Assembly: GCF_001929375.1 (NCBI RefSeq)
Contig: NZ_MSGO01000036.1
Location: forward strand, 1-64,000
Direction: 5' to 3'
DNA length: 64,000 nt
DNA from: Actinomyces oris
GTDB taxonomy: Bacteria > Actinomycetota > Actinomycetes > Actinomycetales > Actinomycetaceae
Shown: positions 17,608 through 25,350 of the stretch, piece by piece
Layout: every line of letters starts with the position of its first letter
Numbering within the stretch: the first letter of the stretch is position 1
The notes under the pieces: model-generated
What the model saw: only the letters and a program-made list of their open reading frames with translations
Told to the model about the DNA's origin: nothing
The model's database searches: none
Position numbers and translations under genes: made by a program

Positions 17608-19041
17608 GTGTCCTCTTCTCCCTCTCGTGGCTGGCGCCTGCACGGCGATGGCCGGTCCATCGCTCCGGGTGAGGTCGTCGCCCCCGGTGAGCGCCTCACC
17701 TGGCCGCGCACCATCGGCATCGGTGTCCAGCACGTCGTCGCCATGTTCGGCGCCACCTTCCTGGTGCCGCTGCTGACCGGCTTCGACCCGGCGACGACGC
17801 TGTTCTTCACCGGCGTGGGCACCCTGCTGTTCCTGGGCATCACCTCCGGGCGTCTGCCCAGCTACCTGGGCTCCTCCTTCGCGCTCCTCGCCCCCATCGG
17901 AGCCGTGACCGGCTATACACGTGACAGCGGCGTCCCCCTCGACCCCCACAAGGCCGCCCTGGCGCAGGGCGGGATCATCTCGGTGGGGCTGTGCCTGCTG
18001 GTGGTGGGCGTCATCGTCCACCTGGTCGGGTCCGCCTGGATCGACCATCTCATGCCGCCGATCGTCACCGGCGCGATCGTGTCCCTCATCGGCTTCAACC
18101 TGGCTCCTGCGGCCTGGGGGAATGTCACGAAGGGACCGGTGACCGCGGTCGTCACGATCGTCTCGATCCTGGTCATCACGGTGCTGTTCAAGGGCATCAT
18201 CGGGCGCCTGGCGATCCTCATCGGCGTGCTCATCGGCTACGCCACCGCGGTGCTGCGCGGGGAGGTCAACTTCGACGCCGTCGCCAAGGCCCCTGTCCTG
18301 GGGCTGCCCGACTTCCAGGCTCCGGCCTTCGACGTGCGCTACCTGGGCCTGTTCGTCCCCGTGGTGCTCGTCCTGATCGCTGAGAACATCGGCCACGTCA
18401 AGTCCGTCTCGGCCATGACCGGGGAGGACCTCGACGACGTCACCGGCCGCGCCCTGTTCGCCGACGGACTGTCCACCATGCTCGCCGGCACCGGCGGCGG
18501 CTCGGGCACCACCACCTACGCGGAGAACATCGGCGTCATGGCCGCCACCCGCGTCTACTCCACCGCCGCCTACGTGGTGGCGGCGCTCAGCGCCCTGGGC
18601 CTGTCCCTCCTGCCGAAGTTCGGCCAGATCATCGCCACGATCCCGGCCGGCGTTCTGGGCGGGGCCGCCACGGTCCTCTACGGAATGATCGGCATGCTGG
18701 GGGTGCGCATCTGGGTGCAGAACCGCGTGGACTTCTCCGACCCGGTCAACCTCAACACGGCGGCCGTGTCCATGGTGGTGGCCATCGCCGACTACACCCT
18801 GGTCTGGGGGGACATGACCTTCAAGGGCATCGCCCTGGGCTCGGCCGCCGCCATCGGCGTCTACCACGCCATGCGCTGGATCTCGAAGCTGCGCGGCACC
18901 AACCTGGAGCAGGCCTCCCCGGCCTCGGCCCCCGCCGGCACCGAGTTGGAGGGCCCGGCCTACTCCAGCCGCGCCGCCCACGCCCCCTCGGCCGCGTCGG
19001 CGGCGGAGGCTCCGACGTCGTCGAGCACCGATGGCGCTTGA
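17608..19041 (+). CDS. Uracil/xanthine permease, NCS2 family
   Basis: 477 residues from GTG 17608, with GCAGGAG 7 nt upstream. About fourteen hydrophobic segments. The UraA/NCS2 features are clear: N-terminal GIGVQHVVAMFGATFLVPL, the mid-protein VLIAENIGHVKSV with the substrate-binding Glu, and the GTTTYAENIGVMAATRVYS segment of helix 10. It should import uracil or xanthine using a cation gradient. The C-terminal 60 residues are Ala/Ser/Pro-rich and probably disordered. Uracil is the better guess from the AENIGV motif, but substrate is not certain. Confidence 0.9.
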   Translation: MSSSPSRGWRLHGDGRSIAPGEVVAPGERLTWPRTIGIGVQHVVAMFGATFLVPLLTGFDPATTLFFTGVGTLLFLGITSGRLPSYLGSSFALLAPIGAVTGYTRDSGVPLDPHKAALAQGGIISVGLCLLVVGVIVHLVGSAWIDHLMPPIVTGAIVSLIGFNLAPAAWGNVTKGPVTAVVTIVSILVITVLFKGIIGRLAILIGVLIGYATAVLRGEVNFDAVAKAPVLGLPDFQAPAFDVRYLGLFVPVVLVLIAENIGHVKSVSAMTGEDLDDVTGRALFADGLSTMLAGTGGGSGTTTYAENIGVMAATRVYSTAAYVVAALSALGLSLLPKFGQIIATIPAGVLGGAATVLYGMIGMLGVRIWVQNRVDFSDPVNLNTAAVSMVVAIADYTLVWGDMTFKGIALGSAAAIGVYHAMRWISKLRGTNLEQASPASAPAGTELEGPAYSSRAAHAPSAASAAEAPTSSSTDGA

Positions 19042-19142
19042 GGGCGCCGGTGACAGCCACGACTGAGTCCCCTCGCTCCCCTCAGGCGGTAGGTGCTGCG
19101 GAGAGAAGGGGCGGAAGAGTGGCTGCCTGCGTCATCTGGACG

Positions 19143-19257
19143 CAATGCACGAGGGTGGGGTGCTACTGGAGGGAGGGCCGGGGCACTCCACGTAGGTGGG
19201 GCCTTCGTGCAGTACGCACAACCCCTGACCAGCTCAGCCCCACCCTCGTGCACATTG
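19143..19257. repeat. Palindromic intergenic repeat, family E copy 1
   Basis: A 115-bp element with inverted ends caatgcacgagggtgggg and ccccaccctcgtgcacattg. It also contains the internal motif gtaggtggggccttcgtgcagtac split over the arm. A diverged copy lies at 43652-43772. No coding potential seen. Confidence 0.8.
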
Positions 19258-19703
19258 GTCGGCTCGGGGCGGGAGGGGGCCGGAGCTTGCGTTGAACCGT
19301 GACCTCCGGGCCCCTGCGCAGGAGCCCGAAGAGGTCCGTGCAAGGGAGAGCACGGCCGGCCCCGGGGTGAGGGTGCCGGGCTCCGCCGCCATGACCCCGC
19401 AGAGTCAGTCAGTCCCACGGCTCGGTGTCCACACCGCTGGCCCGCCAAACCTCTTTATTGGCTCGCTGTCGCATCCAGCAGAACCGCCCCATCCTGGAAC
19501 CGCACCCGAGCCGGCGTCTCAGACGCAATGACGCTCGGAATCGGGAACTGCGTTTCCCGTCCAGAACGTACTTCTCCTACAGATGACTGAGGTCAGGCCC
19601 CAGTCGTCTGGGGGACAACGCAGTCCTCGTCGAAGAAGTACGTCCTCGATCGGGGCAAGGAGCCGTCGTCGGGACGCTCCCGCCCGGACTGGGCGACCCC
19701 GGA
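19258..19703. other. Non-coding stretch
   Basis: No supported gene. It contains a 10-bp inverted repeat (acgtacttct at 19566-19575 with agaagtacgt at 19634-19643), about 60 nt before the end of the LytR_C-type gene, and nothing else I can assign. Confidence 0.4.
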
Positions 19704-20321
19704 TCAGCTGGGCTTCTTCGTGGCGGCCTTGTCCACCGGGACGCAGTCGCTGGGGGCGGTGATGGGCTTGCCTGCGCCGAGAAGCTTGATCTCGTCCGAC
19801 TTCAGCGCGTTCTGCAGGTACTCCTTGCCCAGGACCACCGAGACCGTGGTGTCGTTGTCGGACAGACTGTTGTCGAGCTGCACCGTGGACTTGGGGAAGA
19901 TCTGGGCCAGGGAGTAGGCGTTGATCAGGCCGCCCTTGGAGGCCATGATCTGGACCTCGCCGCTGTAGATGCCTCCGGGCCAGTCATTCGCCGAGGTGAC
20001 GGTCAGGCCCGCCTCCTCCAGCTCCTGCTGCACCGTGGCGGCCAGCCCCACCGTTTCCGAGCCGTTGTAGACGTTGATCTTCTCGATCGCGGTGACGTCG
20101 ACGGTCTTGGCGCCGCTGGGTGGGCAAGGCTGGGGCACGTAGGTCGCCGTGCTCTTGGGCTGCGAGAAGCCCGGGTTGTAGGCGGGCAGGATGCCCAGCG
20201 ATACCAGGAGGCTCACGGCGACCGCGACCACCATGACGGCCAGGATGGTGCCGATGACAGTGGCCTGACGGTGCTGCATGTGCCGCCGGTACTCGGTGCG
20301 CGGATCTGCGGGACTACTCAC
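19704..20321 (-). CDS. LytR C-terminal-domain membrane-anchored protein
   Basis: 205 residues from a GTG. One membrane helix (~22-45) anchors an extracytoplasmic domain. From ~75 the pattern IEKINVYNGSETVGLA...LEEAGLTV matches the LytR_C domain (N-x-T/S-G-x-x-G-L-A...L...G). These domains occur at the C-terminus of LytR-CpsA-Psr cell-wall ligases and as stand-alone single-pass proteins, as here. A role at the cell wall is inference. It is downstream of a small conserved gene (20773-20435) on the same strand. Confidence 0.75.
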   Translation of the reverse strand: MSSPADPRTEYRRHMQHRQATVIGTILAVMVVAVAVSLLVSLGILPAYNPGFSQPKSTATYVPQPCPPSGAKTVDVTAIEKINVYNGSETVGLAATVQQELEEAGLTVTSANDWPGGIYSGEVQIMASKGGLINAYSLAQIFPKSTVQLDNSLSDNDTTVSVVLGKEYLQNALKSDEIKLLGAGKPITAPSDCVPVDKAATKKPS

Positions 20322-20434
20322 GTGATCCAGAGTAATGGACGACGGCGCTCATCGGGTGGTGGTGGGGGCGATGTGACACGGGCCCGAGCCGTGGGCGGCG
20401 GTGCCGGGCGGGTCGGTGGGCGAGCCGGTGAGGG

Positions 20435-20773
20435 TCAGGCGCTCGGCGGTGCCGGGGCGAGCCGCGGCACCCCCTCCTCCGTGACCTCCAGGATGCGGGC
20501 GTGGATCGCGGTGCGCCCCTGCAGGGCGGCGCGCAGAGCCCGGTGCAGTCCGGTCTCCAGGTAGAGGTCCCCCTTGAAGGAGACGACATGGGCGAACAGG
20601 TCGCCGTAGAAGGTGGAGTCGTCATCCAGGAGGCTGCGCAGATCGAGAGTCGCGCGGGTGGTGGTGAGATCGGCCAGGCGGATTTGTCGAGGTGCGATGA
20701 CGGCCCAGTCGCGCTGAGTGGTGACCCCGTGGTCGGGGTAGGGGGGCCTCTCGCGTACTGCCTTGAAGATCAC
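20435..20773 (-). CDS. Conserved actinobacterial small protein (often labelled VapB-like)
   Basis: 112 residues from a GTG. The sequence YPDHGVTTQRDWAVIAP followed by TLDLRSLLDDDSTFYGDLF and ETGLHRALRAAL is a strongly conserved actinobacterial pattern that annotation pipelines tend to name VapB-family antitoxin. No toxin gene is adjacent; the downstream neighbour is the LytR_C-type protein, a pairing I recall from other actinobacteria. I would not assume toxin-antitoxin function. Confidence 0.6.
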   Translation of the reverse strand: MIFKAVRERPPYPDHGVTTQRDWAVIAPRQIRLADLTTTRATLDLRSLLDDDSTFYGDLFAHVVSFKGDLYLETGLHRALRAALQGRTAIHARILEVTEEGVPRLAPAPPSA

Positions 20774-21143
20774 GGCAACATCCTAGTGAATGAAGCGGCC
20801 GAAGGTGCATGGGGGAGCCGTGGGCCGTCCAACATCGACAACATCGACAACACCGAGTCCGCCCGGGGTCCCGGTCCGCCGGGTTCGACCTGTCCGGCCC
20901 TTCCGAGGAGGGGAGTCCCTTCCGTTATCTGTCTCACTAGTCGGAATGTGGCCGACAGGACGGCGATTTCGTCACCTCTCTGTGATTGGCGTTATCACTG
21001 CGATATCTGGTGGTTTACCGGGAAGGTGGGATGTCTGATGCCGGAAATCGGCGCGACGCCTGACCTTCGGACTGTTCCTCTCTTCTCCCGGGCTCTAGTA
21101 CCGTGTTCGCTGCACCGACCTCGACCGAAAGGATGCCGCAGTC
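20774..21143. other. Divergent intergenic region
   Basis: 370 bases between a leftward small gene and a rightward lipoprotein gene. There is no supported gene. A short direct repeat (aacatcgacaacatcgacaaca) at about 20831-20852 and an AT-richer patch near 20935-21010 are all I see. Confidence 0.35.
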
Positions 21144-22208
21144 ATGACCATCGCGGTCCGCCGAAGCGGCTTCACCATTCCCGTGTCCCTTGTTGTTCTC
21201 ACCTCGACCGCCATGCTTCTGGCCGGTTGCCAGTCCGGTGGTGCCTCCAACGCCAATCAGCAGGGCACCACGGGCTCATCGTCATCTGCGAAGGTGCAGT
21301 CGACGGCCAGTGCCGAGGCGACCTCCGGGCAGAAGGCGGGGCACGCCTCTCCTCGTATCCCCAGTCCTACCGGCAAGGGCCCCGCCGACTCCTCCGCGTC
21401 GCAGCCCTCCGGCTCCCAGTCCCGCCCCGCGAGCCCGCGGGCCAACGAGCCCCGTCCCGCCGCCAGCGGGAGCGGCGCAGCCAAGACGGCGGCCCCCGGC
21501 AAGACGGAGGTTCCGGGCCAGCAGAACGGTGGTGCCTCCAAGGCCCCGCAGGCTCAGGGGAAGACGGACGACACCGGCAGGTCCTACGCCGGAGCCACTC
21601 AGGCGCCGCACTCCGCGGCACCCGAGACTCAGAAGCCCTCGGAGCAGGCGCCGGCCGACAAGCCGGCTGACAAGCCCGCCGACGTCCAGACCAACAAGCC
21701 GGCTGACAAGCCCACCGACGCCCAGACCGGCAAGCCCGCCGACAAGGGTGCTCCTGCGCAGACGCCCGCTGAGCCGGCCGCCCCCGCCGGCGAGCAGCCC
21801 AGCCAGGCCACGTCCTTCGTCCCGGACAACCTCGTCTCGGAGAAGACCGCCATGATCGTGTCGCCGTCGGGCAACATCGGCTGCGACCTGTCCGCCCACC
21901 ACGCGGGCTGCGGCGTGCTGTCCTACCGCTCCAACGGCACCTTCGGCAAGGATGAGTCGGGCTCGCCCAAGTGGTGGTTCGACCTCAGCTCCGGTGGGAC
22001 TCCGCAGCTCGCCGGCCGTAGCGAGGGCGCCTTCTCACTCGATGAGGCCTTCCGCGGTGGCGGTTCCTCGCCCCAGGTGGTGGAGTACGGTCAGTCCGTC
22101 ACCTTCGGCTCCTGGGTGTGCAGCTCCGAGGAGAACGGCATGACCTGCCGCAACACCGAGACCGGTCACGGCGTCTTCCTCAGCTCCGCGCGCTACGAGA
22201 CCTTCTGA
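21144..22208 (+). CDS. Secreted lipoprotein with Pro/Lys/Ala-repeat linker
   Basis: 354 residues; ATG preceded by GAAAGGATG. A signal peptide ends in the lipobox LLAGC (~residues 25-29). Residues 30-225 are a low-complexity linker with repeats of KPADKPAD/KPTDAQT type, likely spanning the cell wall. The C-terminal ~125 residues form a compact Cys-containing domain (SPSGNIGCDLS, CGVLSY, GMTCRNTETGHGVF) seen in actinobacterial secreted proteins of unknown function; its four Cys could make two disulfides. Exposed on the surface; ligand unknown. Confidence 0.75.
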   Translation: MTIAVRRSGFTIPVSLVVLTSTAMLLAGCQSGGASNANQQGTTGSSSSAKVQSTASAEATSGQKAGHASPRIPSPTGKGPADSSASQPSGSQSRPASPRANEPRPAASGSGAAKTAAPGKTEVPGQQNGGASKAPQAQGKTDDTGRSYAGATQAPHSAAPETQKPSEQAPADKPADKPADVQTNKPADKPTDAQTGKPADKGAPAQTPAEPAAPAGEQPSQATSFVPDNLVSEKTAMIVSPSGNIGCDLSAHHAGCGVLSYRSNGTFGKDESGSPKWWFDLSSGGTPQLAGRSEGAFSLDEAFRGGGSSPQVVEYGQSVTFGSWVCSSEENGMTCRNTETGHGVFLSSARYETF

Positions 22209-22240
22209 CCCGAACCCGGGGCATTCCCGGTACGCCTCTG

Positions 22241-22270
22241 TTCGCCCCGGTGACGTGTCACCGGGGCGAA
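22241..22270. terminator. Bidirectional hairpin between convergent genes
   Basis: A perfect 14-bp stem (ttcgccccggtgac with its complement) and a 2-nt loop, 33 nt after the lipoprotein stop and 7 nt before the end of the TetR gene. No T run on either side. Confidence 0.75.
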
Positions 22271-22276
22271 CCTGGC

Positions 22277-22987
22277 TCAGGCGGGCTGCAGCGGACCGGT
22301 GAGGTAGTGTTGGATCGTCGGTCCTACGACCTCCACGAGGTGGTCGATGCTCGCGCCGGCGATGGGCTCCAGGCGCAGCACGTAGCGGATCATGGCCAGC
22401 CCCACCAGCTGGGAACCGACCAGGGCGGCCCGTTCGCGCGCCAAGGTACTCGACAGACCCGACTGCTCGAGGGCCTCGGCCATCGGCGTCGCGATCTGCT
22501 CGGTGGCGTAGTTCTGGATCGCCTCCGGGCTGTGGATGTCGGCGGCCATCCATTGCAGCAGGGTGCGGAAGGTCGCGCCGCCGGCGTCGTCGTCCCAGGC
22601 CGTCAGCGACAGGCGCACCAGGCGGGGACCGGCCGAGAGGAGATCCCCGCCGATGGCGGTGGCGATCTCCTGGCTCGCCCGCGCACGCAGGTTGACTGCC
22701 GCCCCGAACAGGTCCCCCTTGGAGCCGAAGTAGTAGGACACGAGTGCCGGGTCCACGCCGGCTGTGCGGGCCACCGCCCGAATGGTCGTGCCCTCATAGC
22801 CCTGGGTCAGGAAGGACTCGCGCGCGGCGGTCAGGATCGCTTCCTGGGTGGAGGACGGTCGGCTGCCGCCGCCATCGCCGGGGCGACGTCTGGGGCCTCG
22901 ACGGCGCGCGCGGCCAGGGCGGCGCTCGGGTGGCTCGTCGTCGAGCGGGGCGCCGGGCTGCGGCGCGTGAAGAGCATCACTGGTCAC
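22277..22987 (-). CDS. TetR-family transcriptional regulator
   Basis: 236 residues; the first possible start is GTG 22987 and the true start may differ because there is no good ribosome binding site. After a basic, disordered N-terminus, residues ~46-92 form the TetR helix-turn-helix (ILTAARESFLTQGYEGTTIRAVA...GVDPALVSYYFGSKGDLF). The rest is the helical ligand-binding domain. The long Arg-rich N-terminal extension is unusual. No neighbouring gene is an obvious target. Confidence 0.85.
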   Translation of the reverse strand: MTSDALHAPQPGAPLDDEPPERRPGRARRRGPRRRPGDGGGSRPSSTQEAILTAARESFLTQGYEGTTIRAVARTAGVDPALVSYYFGSKGDLFGAAVNLRARASQEIATAIGGDLLSAGPRLVRLSLTAWDDDAGGATFRTLLQWMAADIHSPEAIQNYATEQIATPMAEALEQSGLSSTLARERAALVGSQLVGLAMIRYVLRLEPIAGASIDHLVEVVGPTIQHYLTGPLQPA

Positions 22988-23205
22988 TCCAGGAGGTTAC
23001 GGGCGCCCCGGCTGCATGTGATGGCCGCCGCCCGGCCGACTCAAGTAGTTCCGGAGGAACGCGGCGCTTGATCGGGTTCGGCGATCCCGGGAAAGTGTGA
23101 CAGCCGCCCTCATTTTAGGGAAGGCTGTCGACGCGATATTCAGTATTGTTCAGAGCTCCGGGGTGCGCTTCGGCATCGGGGCGGCGGTTCCTGAGGGGGC
23201 GGGAG

Positions 23206-23679
23206 CTACTTCTTGGAGTTCTTGGCCGAGCCCTTGACCTGGGACTTGTCCCCCTGGGCGACGACGCAGCTGATCTTGCGGTCGCCCTGGGCCCAGGTGC
23301 CCTCACCGGGCGTGAGGTACTCGACCTGGTAGCTGGACTGGCTGGACTCGATCCCGACGTACTTGGTGAAGTCCTCGCCCAGGCAGAAGCCCTGGCCCAA
23401 GGACTTGACCGCGCGTTCGTTGGGGAGCTCCTTGATGTCGTCCCCGAAGGTGGTCTGGGCGATGACCTCGTAGGTGTGCGCCTTGGAGCAGTCGACCACG
23501 GTGACCTCGCCGATCGCGTTCTCCCCGCCGGAGTCCTTGCTCACGGTGTTGTAGCACTGCCCGACCTCGAGGTCCTTGGTGGCAGTGGTGGTGTCCGAGG
23601 AGAGCATGCCGCAGGAGGTCAGTCCCATGGCGACAGCTGCGGCGACGGGGAGGGTGAGAAGCGTGGTCCGGGTGCGCAT
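23206..23679 (-). CDS. Septum-formation-type lipoprotein
   Basis: 157 residues from ATG 23679. Signal peptide with lipobox GLTSC (~residues 18-22). The body has LEVGQCYNTV, VTVVDCSKAHTYEV and a late RKISCVV, the Cys pattern of the Septum_form family of actinobacterial exported proteins. It ends in a Lys/Ser-rich tail. A paralogue with the same layout is encoded just upstream (24539-23928), so this is a tandem duplication. The division role is only a family name; nothing here shows it directly. Confidence 0.7.
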   Translation of the reverse strand: MRTRTTLLTLPVAAAVAMGLTSCGMLSSDTTTATKDLEVGQCYNTVSKDSGGENAIGEVTVVDCSKAHTYEVIAQTTFGDDIKELPNERAVKSLGQGFCLGEDFTKYVGIESSQSSYQVEYLTPGEGTWAQGDRKISCVVAQGDKSQVKGSAKNSKK

Positions 23680-23777
23680 GGCTCGAACCGTAACAGTCGG
23701 GATGGCCGGATTGTGCCGGTTTTCTGCATGCTCCTGGCCGTGGCCGGAGAGGCGGCTGAAAAAATCCGGGATAAGGA

Positions 23778-23821
23778 CCGGGTGGCGACATGAGACGGAG
23801 AAACGGAGAGTCGCCACCCGG
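23778..23821. repeat. Small inverted repeat with GTGGCGAC core
   Basis: 12-bp arms (ccgggtggcgac and its complement) enclose 20 nt, between the two septum-type lipoprotein genes. The core GTGGCGAC resembles the arms of the larger elements near 45.4 and 46.9 kb. Confidence 0.6.
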
Positions 23822-23927
23822 CCGGAGTGGGAGGCGGGACGGTGTTCGCGAGGCGTGGGAAGGGAGAAGTGGTCCTTCTCCATCAGTGGTCCGCCCGTGT
23901 GCGGCCGTCCTGCTCGATGGGGACAGA

Positions 23928-24539
23928 CTAGGAGTTCTTGACGGAATTATTCAATGGTGTGTTGTCCCGGTTCTGGGCGAAGCAGACCAACGAGCGGTCC
24001 CCCTGGTCCCAGGAGGACCTCAAGGGGGCGAGGGCCGCCACTTGATACTTCTTGGCCTTGGAGGCGGAACCGACGTAGCTCTCCAGCACCGGAGCGCAGA
24101 CGGCGGTGATCTTCTCCGGGGTGTTCGCCTCGGTGTAGGTGGAGGCCGTGGACTTCCCCGTTCCGACCACCTCGTACTGATGGGGGGCGGAGCAGTCGAC
24201 GAGCTTCGCGCTCGTAGCGCTCGTTTCGCCGTTCTTGGGCTCGTCGACCAGCTCGGAGACGCAGTTGCCGGTCTTGAGGTCGTGGACGTCCACGGTCTTG
24301 GCGCCGCCCTCCGTCCCGGCACTGGAGCCGGCGGAGGCATCGGCCTCAGGGGTGGCCGAGGAGCCGCCGTCGGAGCCCCGGGAATCCTTGCCCTGGGGGG
24401 AGCCTGAGGGGTCGGCCTTGGCCGAGGAGGAGGGGCCAGTGGAGGGAGTGCTCACCGCCTCTTCGTCGCAGGCGCTGAGGCTCACGGCGAGAAGGAGCGC
24501 GGTTGGCAGGGCGATGAGGGATGAGGCTTTCGTGCGCAT
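23928..24539 (-). CDS. Septum-formation-type lipoprotein (paralogue)
   Basis: 203 residues from ATG 24539. Lipobox SLSAC (~20-24), then a ~55-residue Ser/Gly/Asp linker. The domain has LKTGNCVSELV, AKLVDCSAPHQYEV and DRSLVCFAQ, the same Cys/His pattern as the downstream paralogue. The linker is the main difference between the two. The tRNA-Ser gene lies upstream on the same strand and ends at its own terminator. Confidence 0.7.
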   Translation of the reverse strand: MRTKASSLIALPTALLLAVSLSACDEEAVSTPSTGPSSSAKADPSGSPQGKDSRGSDGGSSATPEADASAGSSAGTEGGAKTVDVHDLKTGNCVSELVDEPKNGETSATSAKLVDCSAPHQYEVVGTGKSTASTYTEANTPEKITAVCAPVLESYVGSASKAKKYQVAALAPLRSSWDQGDRSLVCFAQNRDNTPLNNSVKNS

Positions 24540-24626
24540 GGGGCCATCGTGGCAGGAGCGGGAGGCCGCGTCGATGGGGAGGAAACCCGATCTGGCGCTT
24601 GTTGCGGGCCGCGGAGGAGAGTACAG

Positions 24627-24656
24627 AAAAACCCCGGAATCACAAGGATTCCGGGG
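24627..24656 (-). terminator. Rho-independent terminator of tRNA-Ser
   Basis: On the minus strand a 10-bp GC-rich stem (ccccggaatc pairs with gattccgggg) is followed by five T residues. It sits immediately after the tRNA. Confidence 0.9.
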
Positions 24657-24659
24657 CGG

Positions 24660-24747
24660 TGGCGGAGGATGGGGGATTCGAACCCCCGAGGGCTTGCACC
24701 CAACACGCTTTCCAAGCGTGCGCCATAGGCCACTAGGCGAATCCTCC
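24660..24747 (-). tRNA. tRNA-Ser (GGA anticodon)
   Basis: 88 nt including an encoded CCA. The acceptor arm GGAGGAT pairs with ATCCTCC; the anticodon loop is CTTGGAAAG with anticodon GGA (reads UCC/UCU). The T arm GGGGGTTCGAATCCCCC is intact, and a long variable arm confirms a class II serine tRNA. Confidence 0.97.
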
Positions 24748-24871
24748 AGGCGCTCCACGCGGCGACAACCACGTGCAACGAGAGAGGAATATATCGGACC
24801 GCCCATCCCCGGGGCCAGCCCGGGGCGGTGGGATCTGTCACGCGAGGCGGGTTTCGTGGCGTCGATCCCGC

Positions 24872-24937
24872 CAGGACGCACCGTAGACCTTCAGGGCGCA
24901 TCTCCCGGGACCGTCCTCGGACCCTACGGTGCGTCCT
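24872..24937. repeat. Inverted repeat upstream of the SRP RNA gene
   Basis: Perfect arms ggacgcaccgtag (24873-24885) and ctacggtgcgtcc (24924-24936) enclose 38 nt. It lies between tRNA-Ser and ffs, has no coding potential, and resembles the other palindromic intergenic elements in architecture but not in sequence. Confidence 0.7.
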
Positions 24938-25019
24938 CGAGCTCAGGGGCGGGGCGGGCGCGGCGGAGCCGCATGCGGACGGTTCGCAACCGGGGGCCGG
25001 ATCGGGTAGTCTCTCGCTC

Positions 25020-25107
25020 GGCCCCTCGTGCGGCGTCATCCAGTGAATCCCCCAGGACCGGAAGGTAGCAAGGGTAAGCAGGCTCTGGCGGGTGCGCGAG
25101 GGGTCCT
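25020..25107 (+). ncRNA. ffs: Signal recognition particle RNA (small 4.5S type)
   Basis: The conserved domain IV core is present: CCAGGACCGGAAGGTAGC, then AAGGGTAAGCAGG, with the GGAA tetraloop and AGCAG internal loop that bind Ffh. The outer ends ggcccctcgtgcg and gcgcgaggggtc pair to close the rod. The gene lies just upstream of dnaX-recR, the usual actinobacterial order. The exact ends are estimated from pairing. Confidence 0.93.
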
Positions 25108-25128
25108 CACGTGGCCGGGCAGCGATGA

Positions 25129-25239
25129 TCAACTCCCGACGGCGACCTTCCGCGGGCCCTTGGCCGCCAGGCCGCCCCGGGAGAGGACCTCGGTGGAGTA
25201 GGCGGCGTTGCGGGAGGCAAGAGCCTCGGTGACGGGCAT
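25129..25239 (-). CDS. Possible 36-residue small protein
   Basis: ATG at 25239 is preceded by GGAGGAACC, an excellent ribosome binding site, and the frame closes after 36 codons (starts MPVTEALASRNAAYSTEV, ends KVAVGS). The N-terminus resembles the first residues of actinobacterial beta-carbonic anhydrases, which continue with a Cys-Met-Asp-Ala-Arg motif missing here. It could be a genuine small protein or the remnant 5' end of a deleted gene. It is divergent from dnaX. Confidence 0.35.
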   Translation of the reverse strand: MPVTEALASRNAAYSTEVLSRGGLAAKGPRKVAVGS

Positions 25240-25350
25240 GGTTCCTCCGTTCCTCCAGCCGGCGACGCGCCGGCCCGCCCATCGTGCCTGACGGAACCCG
25301 ACCCGCCCGGAGCCTCGCACGGTGTCGGCCCGGCCGATTAGGCTCGGGCC

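Noticed and set aside
20435-20773. VapB antitoxin of a toxin-antitoxin pair
   Set aside because: No toxin gene is adjacent and the sequence is a conserved actinobacterial protein whose VapB name appears to be an annotation habit.
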